Assembly: GCA_045657205.1 (NCBI GenBank) | Contig: JAZOSS010000082.1 | Location: forward strand, 1 to 7,815 | From: RGIG7213 sp045657205 | GTDB lineage: Bacteria; Bacillota; Clostridia; Oscillospirales; CAG-272 | Direction: 5' to 3' | Length of the DNA: 7,815 bases | Shown here: in pieces, positions 1 to 6,738 of the stretch | Numbering within the stretch: position 1 is the stretch's first letter | Layout of the letters: the number at the start of each line of letters is the position of its first letter | Notes under the pieces: model-generated | Database searches by the model: none | Seen by the model: the letters and a program-made list of their open reading frames with translations, nothing else | What the model was told of the DNA's origin: nothing | Position numbers and translations under genes: made by a program

Positions 1-1531
1 GCTCCGTTTTGCCGACGCCTGTAGGTCCTGCAAAGATAAACGACACGGGTTTTTTCTTGTACGAAACACCTGCACGGTTACGTTTGATAGCCTTTACCAC
101 GGAGTCGATGGCTTCTTTCTGACCGATTATTCTGTCAGCAAGTCTGTTTTTGAGATTACCGATCTTTGAAAATTCATGCTCTGTGATATTCCCTGACGGA
201 ATACCCGTCCATATTTCAATAACACGTGCAAGATCTTCAAGAGTGAGTACGATTCCCTCTTTTTCCTTTTCGAGAGCTTCTATTTCACCGCCGAGGCGTA
301 TTTCATCACTTTTAAGCTTTGCAAGTCTTTCGTATCTTTGCTGAGTGTCTTCATCCGTTTTAGGCTCTTCCGATTCAAGCTTTTCTCTTTCGTCGCAGGT
401 CTTATTCAAAAGATCTTTTTTCTTTGCAAGCTCGCTCAAAGCAGGAGTGTTTATAGCAAGATGCGATGCTGCCTCGTCGAGCAGATCTATTGCCTTATCC
501 GGTAAAAATCTGTCCGTTATATATCTTTCAGAAAGAATTACGGAACGGTATACTATTTCATTTGATATTTTGATTCCGTGGTGATCCTCGTAATAATTTT
601 TGATACCTTCAAGGATCTTTACGGTATCGGATATCGAAGGTTCTGCTATGACAACAGGCTGAAAACGTCTTTCGAGTGCCGAATCTTTTTCTATATATTT
701 TCTGTATTCGGCAAGAGTTGTAGCGCCTATTACCTGTATTTCCGAACGGGAAAGTGCGGGCTTCATAATATTTGCGGCATTCATACTGCCCTCAGCATCT
801 CCTGCACCGACGAGATTATGCACCTCGTCGATAACGAGTATTATGTTACCGAGTGTTTTTACCTCGTCAATAAGTCCCTTGACTCTGCCTTCAAACTGTC
901 CGCGGAACTGTGTACCTGCCACAAGTGCTGTAAGATCGAGAAGATATACTTCTTTATTCTGCAGCTTATACGGTACTTGTTTATCAGCTATTCTCTGCGC
1001 AAGCGCCTCTGCAATCGCTGTTTTACCGACACCCGGCTCACCTATAAGGCAGGGGTTGTTTTTTTGACGTCTGTTCAATATCTGAATAACGCGTTCAAGC
1101 TCTCTGTCTCTGCCTATCACTCTGTCAAGCTTGCCTTGTGTTGCTCTTTCTGTAAGATTAAGGCAGTAGTTATTCAAATAATTGCGTGCTTTATCTTTCT
1201 TTTTTTCTTCCTTTGCACGCTGTTTTTTGTCACCTCCCGGCATACCGCCGAAAAGCTTACCTAAATCAATGGCAGGTGCATCTGCATTATTTTCATCTCC
1301 TGCCATTGTTGGAAAATCGGATACATTTTCCATCATATTGGTCATTTCCTCGTCCATACGGTCGAGATCATCCGAGCTTACCCCCATCTTATTTAGTATG
1401 TCGTCAACGGGTTTTATGCCGAGTTCCTTGGCGCATTTAAGGCAAAGACCTTCGCTTACCGTATTGCCGTTTTCTATCCTTTGCATAAATACAACGGCTA
1501 TACGTTTTTTACATTTTGAACAAAGTTGCAT
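1..1531 (-). CDS. clpE: ClpE-like AAA+ unfoldase (Clp ATP-binding subunit), partial, 3' end beyond left edge
   Basis: This is an ATP-driven protein unfoldase of the Clp/Hsp100 class, expected to feed substrates to ClpP in the cytoplasm. The visible 510 residues begin with a C4 zinc finger (C4, C7, C30, C33; spacing CX2CX22CX2C), the hallmark of ClpE, and have no Clp_N repeat domain. A charged, Met-rich linker (about 55-120) follows. The first ATPase domain has Walker A GEPGVGKT at 164-171, Walker B ending in D235-E236, the aromatic pore loop around F209 and the arginine pair R288-R289. A short coiled-coil middle domain (about 364-426) suits ClpC/ClpE rather than ClpB. The window ends inside the second Walker A (GPTGVGKT, 502-509), so the rest of D2 and any ClpP-binding loop are unseen. 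The ATG at 1531 has a GAGGAA ribosome site 9 bases upstream. It starts 26 bases after cvpA, so it is probably co-transcribed with it. No CtsR-like operator is visible. The family is certain; ClpE versus a related clostridial Clp ATPase is less so. Confidence 0.93.
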   Translation of the reverse strand, partial: MQLCSKCKKRIAVVFMQRIENGNTVSEGLCLKCAKELGIKPVDDILNKMGVSSDDLDRMDEEMTNMMENVSDFPTMAGDENNADAPAIDLGKLFGGMPGGDKKQRAKEEKKKDKARNYLNNYCLNLTERATQGKLDRVIGRDRELERVIQILNRRQKNNPCLIGEPGVGKTAIAEALAQRIADKQVPYKLQNKEVYLLDLTALVAGTQFRGQFEGRVKGLIDEVKTLGNIILVIDEVHNLVGAGDAEGSMNAANIMKPALSRSEIQVIGATTLAEYRKYIEKDSALERRFQPVVIAEPSISDTVKILEGIKNYYEDHHGIKISNEIVYRSVILSERYITDRFLPDKAIDLLDEAASHLAINTPALSELAKKKDLLNKTCDEREKLESEEPKTDEDTQQRYERLAKLKSDEIRLGGEIEALEKEKEGIVLTLEDLARVIEIWTGIPSGNITEHEFSKIGNLKNRLADRIIGQKEAIDSVVKAIKRNRAGVSYKKKPVSFIFAGPTGVGKTE

Positions 1532-1557
1532 TATTGATCATTCCTCATAAACTAAAA

Positions 1558-2079
1558 TTAATGTACAATACTTTCATATATAGGCTTCAATATATTTGCA
1601 TTATATACAATCTTAAAGAGTAAAGTTTCTTCAAGCGTACTTGTTGAAAAAATATCGGGATAATGTGATATAAGCAACGGGAAAATAAAATTCAAAGCTA
1701 TTGCAAATATCCATGCTGTGACAAATCCAAGCGCTGCACCTATTGCGATGCCAAACGTTTTATTGGCGAAATTCAACAGCGGAAGCTTTGAAATAAGATC
1801 AAGAACATTCGATACTATGCTGATTGCAATATGTGCAATTATATACACTATAATAAAAGCGGCAGTATACGAAACAGCCTTAACTGTTGCCTGCGGATAC
1901 CCCGTCAGGATCCTGTTTGTAAATATAAGTGATACGGGATGTGCAAAAACAAGAGCAATCACAAAAGACACAACCCTTATAAAAAGTCTGAAAAGAGTTT
2001 TAATAAATCCTTGTTTATACCCTTCCAAAATAGAATAAGCAAGAATGAGAAGAATTATAATATCTATAACAAAATTCAT
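1558..2079 (-). CDS. CvpA family membrane protein
   Basis: This is an integral membrane protein of 173 residues. Four hydrophobic segments are visible at about 3-19, 31-53, 68-91 and 108-135. The basic loop YKQGFIKTLFR after the first segment and the conserved stretch around 96-120 (LPLLNFANKTFG followed by a Gly/Ala-rich helix) match the CvpA/colicin V production family. Family members are known mainly from E. coli colicin V export and from envelope-stress phenotypes; the molecular function is unsettled, so no substrate is assigned. The gene starts 33 bases after the upstream membrane-protein gene, with an AAAGGAAAG ribosome site about 11 bases before the ATG. The Clp ATPase gene begins 26 bases after its stop. 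This spacing suggests one transcript for all three genes. Family assignment is good; function is unknown. Confidence 0.85.
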   Translation of the reverse strand: MNFVIDIIILLILAYSILEGYKQGFIKTLFRLFIRVVSFVIALVFAHPVSLIFTNRILTGYPQATVKAVSYTAAFIIVYIIAHIAISIVSNVLDLISKLPLLNFANKTFGIAIGAALGFVTAWIFAIALNFIFPLLISHYPDIFSTSTLEETLLFKIVYNANILKPIYESIVH

Positions 2080-2112
2080 AATAATTAAAACTTTCCTTTC
2101 TCGAATTTAAAA

Positions 2113-3399
2113 TTATTCAAATTTTGAATCGTCTATCGGATACGCCCGTGTTTTGCCAACAGCCAAAATTATTCCGTTTTCTGTCTGAAAAAGCGTGTTA
2201 ATAACCCTTTCGTTTTTACAACGCTTTGTTTCACCACTGTTAATATTTATTCTGACAGTGCTGTCTGTATACAAAATATAGACATATTCATCGTAAATAT
2301 ATGCTGACTTCGGATGCGTGGGCACATCGGTTGAAATCACCGTTTCTCCTTTATCATTATAAACATTCAATACATTCTCACGACCTAAAGCAACAACATC
2401 AAGCACCGTCAGTGCATATAAACCGTTTGAATGTGTTAAAACGCAGGTATCTGCCCCGTATGAACAATTTACCGAAACTTCGCCGTTGTTGTTTTCAAAA
2501 ACCGCAGAGTCAGTGCAAAATACAACACGGTTGCCATTTTCAAAATAATTCATATCAAGGGCTGTAACACCGTGCAGTGATTTTGAAACTGTAACTTCTT
2601 CATTTTTAATATTACCGGTAACATCTATTCTTGAAAACAGTCCGTCGTCTACCCCCGCACAGAGGAAAACGAACGAGCCGTCGCTATTCAAAACCACATC
2701 AAAGACATATTTATCGTTTGTTTTCCAGGTATACGCAAGCTCGTATTTTTTATTGTATATAAGAACACAGCAACGATAATCTTCACTTCTCGTTACGACC
2801 ACCGCACGTCCGTCATCGTTTATATACGCGTACGATATCGGATAGTCGAGCGTTTCGGAATAAATACACGAAAATGAATTGTATACAGAAAAGCTGTATC
2901 CTGAAAGATCATACACCAAAAAATACTTTTTTCCTGCCGATATTCTCGGTTTTACAAAGCTTATATCCTCTTTAAGTACCGTATCACCCGACATATCGAC
3001 GATTTCGATACTGTTTTTACCGACACACACAAGGTCGTTTTTGAACATCGCGTACACCGCTTCCGCATCTTCCGTATACGATATGTTTCCGAATTCGGAT
3101 GCATCATCCGGTAATTCAACGTTGATATCCTTCATAAGATATCTGAAATTTTCAGCAGTTATATCTTCCGAAAACGCTGTAAGCATACATAATACAAAAA
3201 TTATACAAAGAGTCAAGGACACGAACTTTGCGATTCTGAATCTGTAAGACAGCTTAACATAATATTCGTTTATTTTTTCGTCTTCATCTTCGTATATGTC
3301 AAGCTCGGGACCGTTTGAATACGAGTTTTTCGGAATAGAGCCGGGTTTTACGTCGATGATATCATCGCTTGTAATATCTACTCTTTTTTTCTTTTTCAA
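2113..3399 (-). CDS. DUF5711-like single-pass membrane protein with extracytoplasmic beta-rich domain; TTG start
   Basis: Function is unknown. From the TTG at 3399 the product has 428 residues. They form a basic N-terminus (KKKKR at 2-6), an acidic patch (about 33-43, DIYEDEDEK), a basic stretch before the membrane (YRFRIAKF), one transmembrane helix (about 57-76) and about 350 residues outside. The charge bias places the N-terminus in the cytoplasm. The outer part is rich in short beta-strand-like units with DG, NDKG and NNNGE turns, which suggests a beta-propeller sensor or scaffold fold. The segment just after the helix (NFRYLMKDINVELP) resembles what I recall of the clostridial family DUF5711. 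The longer reading from an ATG at 3450 would overlap truA by 47 bases. The TTG has GGAG 8 bases upstream and begins just after the truA stop, so I prefer it. cvpA and the Clp gene follow closely. The gene is real; family name and fold are inferences. Confidence 0.85.
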   Translation of the reverse strand: MKKKKRVDITSDDIIDVKPGSIPKNSYSNGPELDIYEDEDEKINEYYVKLSYRFRIAKFVSLTLCIIFVLCMLTAFSEDITAENFRYLMKDINVELPDDASEFGNISYTEDAEAVYAMFKNDLVCVGKNSIEIVDMSGDTVLKEDISFVKPRISAGKKYFLVYDLSGYSFSVYNSFSCIYSETLDYPISYAYINDDGRAVVVTRSEDYRCCVLIYNKKYELAYTWKTNDKYVFDVVLNSDGSFVFLCAGVDDGLFSRIDVTGNIKNEEVTVSKSLHGVTALDMNYFENGNRVVFCTDSAVFENNNGEVSVNCSYGADTCVLTHSNGLYALTVLDVVALGRENVLNVYNDKGETVISTDVPTHPKSAYIYDEYVYILYTDSTVRININSGETKRCKNERVINTLFQTENGIILAVGKTRAYPIDDSKFE

Positions 3400-3403
3400 A
3401 TTA

Positions 3404-4165
3404 TCAACTCCGGGGTGTAAAAAAATTCTCTTTGTAAACAACTTTTGCAAGATAAAGTCCGTCGGGTGGTGCTGTTATTCCCGCTTTCGTTCTGTCTTTT
3501 TCAAGAATTATCGAAGAAACAGCATCTTTGTCGATTTTTCCTTTTGAAATATCAATAAGTGTTCCGACCATTATCCGTACCATATTGTACAAAAATCCGT
3601 CAGCGGCAACGGTAAATATTACTCTGTCGCCGTCACGTCCGACGTTAAAATATTTGACCGTACGAACAGTTGTCTTTACCTCCGAGCCCGTTGCCATAAA
3701 CGAGGAAAAGTCGTGTGTACCGACAAACGCTTTTGCCGTTTTATTGAGCATATCAGCATCCAATTTGTCGGGTACTCTCAAAGCTCTTTTATATAAAAAC
3801 GGATCTTTAAACGGTGAATTGTGTACGATATATCTGTATTCCTTGTATTCGGCGTGCCGCGGATTGAACGAATCGTCAACCACACAGCAATCCGCAACGG
3901 ATATATCATTTGGCAACAAATGATTAAGTGCGTACGGTATCCTTTTTTCAGGTACATTATTACCGCCGTCAACAGCGCACGTTGCGTAATAATCAAGTGC
4001 GTGAACACCCGTATCCGTTCTGCTGCAGCCTTGTATCGTGCATGGGGCGGAAAAAAGCGTCTCACAGCTTTTTTTTAAAGTTCCCGCTACGGTCGGTGCA
4101 TTGTCCTGTATCTGAAATCCGTGATATTCGCATCCGAGATACGACATTTTCAAAAGATATTTCAT
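3404..4165 (-). CDS. truA: tRNA pseudouridine synthase A
   Basis: TruA isomerises uridines 38-40 in the anticodon arm of tRNAs to pseudouridine in the cytoplasm. The product has 253 residues, normal for the family. It opens with the typical N-terminus (MKYLLKMSYLGCEYHGFQ) and carries the catalytic motif GCSRTDTGVHA with the nucleophile Asp51. Later conserved blocks include FNPRHAEYKEYRY, the FVGTHDFSSF segment and DGFLYNMVRIMVGTL near the C-terminus, so all expected parts are present. The ATG overlaps the ecfT stop by four bases (ATGA) and the ribosome site is weak, which suggests translational coupling to the transporter genes. The arrangement ecfA1-ecfA2-ecfT-truA is common in Bacillota. 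An A8 run lies near codons 30-33, but the frame is intact. Confidence 0.97.
   Translation of the reverse strand: MKYLLKMSYLGCEYHGFQIQDNAPTVAGTLKKSCETLFSAPCTIQGCSRTDTGVHALDYYATCAVDGGNNVPEKRIPYALNHLLPNDISVADCCVVDDSFNPRHAEYKEYRYIVHNSPFKDPFLYKRALRVPDKLDADMLNKTAKAFVGTHDFSSFMATGSEVKTTVRTVKYFNVGRDGDRVIFTVAADGFLYNMVRIMVGTLIDISKGKIDKDAVSSIILEKDRTKAGITAPPDGLYLAKVVYKENFFTPRS
3408..3411 (-). promoter_or_regulatory. Ribosome binding site deciding a TTG start
   Basis: A GGAG core sits 8 bases upstream of the TTG at 3399-3397, partly within the last codons of truA. The ATG at 3450 lies inside the truA coding region, so this site supports initiation at TTG and termination-reinitiation coupling to truA. This rests on spacing only. 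Confidence 0.6.
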
Positions 4166-4989
4166 AAAGGTAAACCTAATTTTGTAGTTATAATGTTTGC
4201 ACAGATGACAAGTCCCAATATTATCAAAGCAACTGACAAAAGTACAAAATCACGTCCTTTGAGTTTAAGGACTTTGAGCTTCGTTCTGCCCTCTCCGCCT
4301 CTGTAACAGCGGCATATCATAGCGCAGGAAAGCTCGTCTGCACGTCTTATTTCCGAAGCAAGCAACGGGATAAATATCGGTATCATAGCCTTTGCTCTTT
4401 TTATAAGACCGCCTGATGAAAAATCTGTTCCGCGTGCTTTTTGTGCCGACATTATCTTATCGGTCTCTTCAATTATGGTCGGAATAAATCTCATAGCTAT
4501 CGACATCATCATTGCAAAATCGTGTACGTTCAGGCCGAGTTTTTTAAACGGACTGAGAAGTCCCTCTATCCCGTCGGTAAGTGCTATCGGAGATGTAGTG
4601 TAAGAAAGCAGAACACTTGTTGAAATAACCAAAAGGACTATCCTCAACATCATTTTTACTGCAAAAATAACACCGTCGGAATATATTTTTATTACCCATA
4701 CATCAAGCAAAAGCTCGCCTGTTCTTGTTAAAAATATCTGAATGAACGCTGTGAAAAACAGTATAAAAAGTACGGGCTTTACGCCTTTGAGTATTACCGT
4801 GAGTGATATTTTTGAAATGAATATCAAAAAAAGCACGGCAACAAATACAAGCGCGAAGCTTATAGCGGATGAGGCGGCAAATATCGCCCCGATCATTATA
4901 AACGTAATGATCAATTTCATGCGCGGATCAGCATTATGGAAAACGGAATTACCCGGGAAATACTGACCGAGTGTTATATCTTTTATCAT
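4162..4989 (-). CDS. ecfT: Energy-coupling factor transporter transmembrane protein EcfT
   Basis: EcfT is the membrane scaffold of group II ECF importers. It links the two ATPases to exchangeable substrate-binding S components for vitamins or metals. The 275-residue product has hydrophobic segments at about 25-60, 71-88, 105-130 and 247-266. Between them lies the long cytoplasmic coupling region with its two helices. The first coupling motif is canonical, Ala185-Arg186-Gly187 in QKARGTDF. The second reads Cys226-Arg227-Cys228 in ICRCYRGGEGRTK, where Ala-Arg-Gly is the textbook form and Ala-Arg-Cys, as I recall, also occurs in clostridial homologues. The arginine is kept. The start overlaps the ecfA2 stop by four bases (ATGA), and its own stop overlaps the truA start in the same way. 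No S component is in the window, so the substrate cannot be read here. Confidence 0.96.
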   Translation of the reverse strand: MIKDITLGQYFPGNSVFHNADPRMKLIITFIMIGAIFAASSAISFALVFVAVLFLIFISKISLTVILKGVKPVLFILFFTAFIQIFLTRTGELLLDVWVIKIYSDGVIFAVKMMLRIVLLVISTSVLLSYTTSPIALTDGIEGLLSPFKKLGLNVHDFAMMMSIAMRFIPTIIEETDKIMSAQKARGTDFSSGGLIKRAKAMIPIFIPLLASEIRRADELSCAMICRCYRGGEGRTKLKVLKLKGRDFVLLSVALIILGLVICANIITTKLGLPL

Positions 4990-5843
4990 TTAAAGCCTTT
5001 ACCGTAAAGTTTTATTATTTGTTCTGCGGCGTCTTCCACCGTAAACGATACGTGATCTGTCGGTATACCGCAGTTGTTAAGTTCATACATAAGCTCGGTT
5101 ATCTGCGGTAAATTGAGTCCCGCTTCCTTGAGCAGCTGACGGTTTGAAAAAACTTCCTCGGGCGTACCGTACGTACGGAGCACACCGTCATCCATAACAG
5201 CTATCTCATCACAGTATTTTGCCATATCTTCCATACTGTGACTTATCAGTATGACGGAAGAATTTTCATTTTTCTTATATTCGCATATTTTTGTTAAGAT
5301 ATCTTCCCTGCCCGACGGATCAAGTCCTGCCGCAGGCTCATCAAGTATCAAAAACTTGGGACGCATAGCAATGATCCCTGCGATTGCCGCACGTCTTTTC
5401 TGACCGCCCGATAATTCAAACGGAGATTTTTGAAGCATATCCTTCGTAAGTCCTACAAAGTCGGCAGCTTCCGTAACGCGTTTTTTTACTTCCTCGTCAC
5501 TCAATTTCATATTTCTCGGACCGTATGCAATATCCTCCCATACGGTTTCCTTGAACAACTGATATTCGGGATACTGAAAAACGATACCTACTTTGAATTT
5601 TGTTTCATAGCATATCTTTTTCGAGGAATTGATATCTACCCCGTCAAGTGTAACGCGTCCGCTTGTAGGTCTTAAAAGTCCGTTAAGCATTTGTGCAACG
5701 GTTGATTTACCCGAACCTGTGTGGCCCATAAGTCCCGTTATGATACCATCTTTAAACGTAAGGTTAAGACCGTTTAAAGCTTTATGCTCAAACGGTGTAT
5801 GCACACCGTAAGTATAGCTTACATTTTCAAGGCAAAGAGGCAT
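4986..5843 (-). CDS. ecfA2: Energy-coupling factor transporter ATPase EcfA2
   Basis: This is the second ATP-binding subunit of the ECF transporter, working on the inner membrane face as a heterodimer with EcfA1. The 285 residues carry Walker A GHTGSGKST (40-48), a Q-loop in VFQYPEYQLFKETVWEDIAYGP, signature LSGGQKRRAAIAG, Walker B with D-loop (FLILDEPAAGLDP) and the switch histidine in LISHSMEDM. The GHTGSGKST loop and the QYPEYQLF Q-loop are typical of EcfA2 rather than EcfA1. A C-terminal extension of about 60 residues is characteristic of ECF ATPases. A strong AGGAGG ribosome site lies 7 bases before the ATG. The start codon shares one base with the ecfA1 stop (TAATG), indicating coupled, near-equimolar synthesis of the two ATPases. 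Confidence 0.96.
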   Translation of the reverse strand: MPLCLENVSYTYGVHTPFEHKALNGLNLTFKDGIITGLMGHTGSGKSTVAQMLNGLLRPTSGRVTLDGVDINSSKKICYETKFKVGIVFQYPEYQLFKETVWEDIAYGPRNMKLSDEEVKKRVTEAADFVGLTKDMLQKSPFELSGGQKRRAAIAGIIAMRPKFLILDEPAAGLDPSGREDILTKICEYKKNENSSVILISHSMEDMAKYCDEIAVMDDGVLRTYGTPEEVFSNRQLLKEAGLNLPQITELMYELNNCGIPTDHVSFTVEDAAEQIIKLYGKGFK

Positions 5844-6721
5844 TACTTTTCCTCCTTTGATTTTGAAAGGATCTTCTCAAGCATCTTTACGCCTTCTTCT
5901 GAAAATATCGGCACGTCTTCAACGGGCAAACCTGCTTTTTTCAGTATTTCAAAAAGCTCCGTTACCTGCGGTACGTCAAGGCGAACTTTTCTTAATGCTT
6001 CTGCATCTGAAAATATTTCCTTCGGTGTACCCGTTTTATATACCGTTCCCTCATTTAAAACGATTATTCTGTCAGCCTTTGCCGCTTCCTCCATATAATG
6101 CGTTATGAGGATGATCGTTTTCTTCGGATCTTCGTTAAGATGCTTTATCGTGTTCATTACTTCATCACGGCCGTGTGGATCAAGCATCGCTGTTGATTCA
6201 TCGAATATCATAATATCCGGCTTCATTGCTATGATACCTGCGATCGCAACACGCTGTTTCTGACCGCCCGAGAGCTTGTGCGGTGCGTGGAGCATATACT
6301 CCGTCATTCCGACTTCTTCAAGAGCGTCGTCCACTCTTTTTCTTATCTCCTCTCGCGGAACGCCGAGATTTTCGGGACCGAATGCAACGTCTTCCTCAAC
6401 AGTAGTTGCAACTATCTGGTTGTCGGGATTCTGATGCACCATACCGATATGACGGCGAAGACTGTATATTTCATCTTCCGTTATGTCGGATGTTATTTCT
6501 TTTCCGAGAATATACAGTTTTCCCTCGAACTTTCCCGCTTCTTCGGTGAGTATCATATTCATCAGCCTTGCAAGTGTTGATTTTCCGCTTCCGTTATGTC
6601 CGAGGATCGCGACAAATTCGCCTTCGTTTATCTCTATATTGATATTTTTCAAAACGGGGATCAGTTTTTCATCACTGTCTTTATATGAAAACGAAAGATC
6701 TGTTGTTTTTATCACATTCAT
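5843..6721 (-). CDS. ecfA1: Energy-coupling factor transporter ATPase EcfA1
   Basis: This is the first ATP-binding subunit of the ECF transporter and pairs with EcfA2 to power uptake through EcfT and an S component. The 292 residues show Walker A GHNGSGKST (41-49), Q-loop VHQNPDNQIVATTVEEDVAFG, signature LSGGQKQRVAIAG, Walker B with D-loop IMIFDESTAMLDP, and the switch histidine in LITHYMEEA. The DESTAMLDP form and the QNPDNQ Q-loop are the usual EcfA1 features and separate it from its neighbour. The C-terminal ECF-specific extension ends in a charged tail. The gene begins 17 bases after the methyltransferase stop, with AGGCGGAA as a plausible ribosome site. No promoter is evident in this short gap, so it probably depends on upstream transcription. 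Confidence 0.96.
   Translation of the reverse strand: MNVIKTTDLSFSYKDSDEKLIPVLKNINIEINEGEFVAILGHNGSGKSTLARLMNMILTEEAGKFEGKLYILGKEITSDITEDEIYSLRRHIGMVHQNPDNQIVATTVEEDVAFGPENLGVPREEIRKRVDDALEEVGMTEYMLHAPHKLSGGQKQRVAIAGIIAMKPDIMIFDESTAMLDPHGRDEVMNTIKHLNEDPKKTIILITHYMEEAAKADRIIVLNEGTVYKTGTPKEIFSDAEALRKVRLDVPQVTELFEILKKAGLPVEDVPIFSEEGVKMLEKILSKSKEEK
5851..5856 (-). promoter_or_regulatory. Strong ribosome binding site of ecfA2 inside ecfA1
   Basis: AGGAGG lies 7 bases before the ecfA2 ATG, within the last codons of ecfA1. It is the best Shine-Dalgarno match I noted at a gene start in the window and fits an overlapping-start design that keeps EcfA2 output high. Confidence 0.7.
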
Positions 6722-6738
6722 TTAATACGTTTCCGCCT

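Noticed and set aside
578..1264. A 228-codon open frame on the plus strand, plus several shorter ones between 150 and 1550
   Set aside because: They lie antisense to the conserved Clp ATPase gene, whose minus-strand frame is open from 1531 to the edge and shows all expected motifs. The plus-strand translations show no recognisable family features and are shadows.
1600..1605. A perfect TATAAT on the minus strand about 70 bases before the Clp ATPase start
   Set aside because: No acceptable -35 element lies 16-18 bases upstream; the nearest TTGAAG is 23 bases away. In AT-rich coding sequence this hexamer is expected by chance, so it is not called a promoter.
2115..2129. Small palindrome ATTCAAA-T-TTTGAAT at the end of the DUF5711-like gene
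   Set aside because: It has only seven AT-rich pairs, almost no loop and no following T-run on the minus strand, and it lies in coding sequence. It is not a credible terminator or operator.
3528..3923. Plus-strand open frames within truA and the transporter genes, and a second minus-strand frame at 3778-4065
   Set aside because: All overlap well-identified genes in other frames, have no family features, and their starts were not supported by context.
4069..4076. A8 run in truA as a frameshift or phase-variation site
   Set aside because: It encodes the end of TLKKS in a frame that is intact and well conserved on both sides. A-runs of this size are common where Lys codons cluster, so nothing suggests a programmed event.
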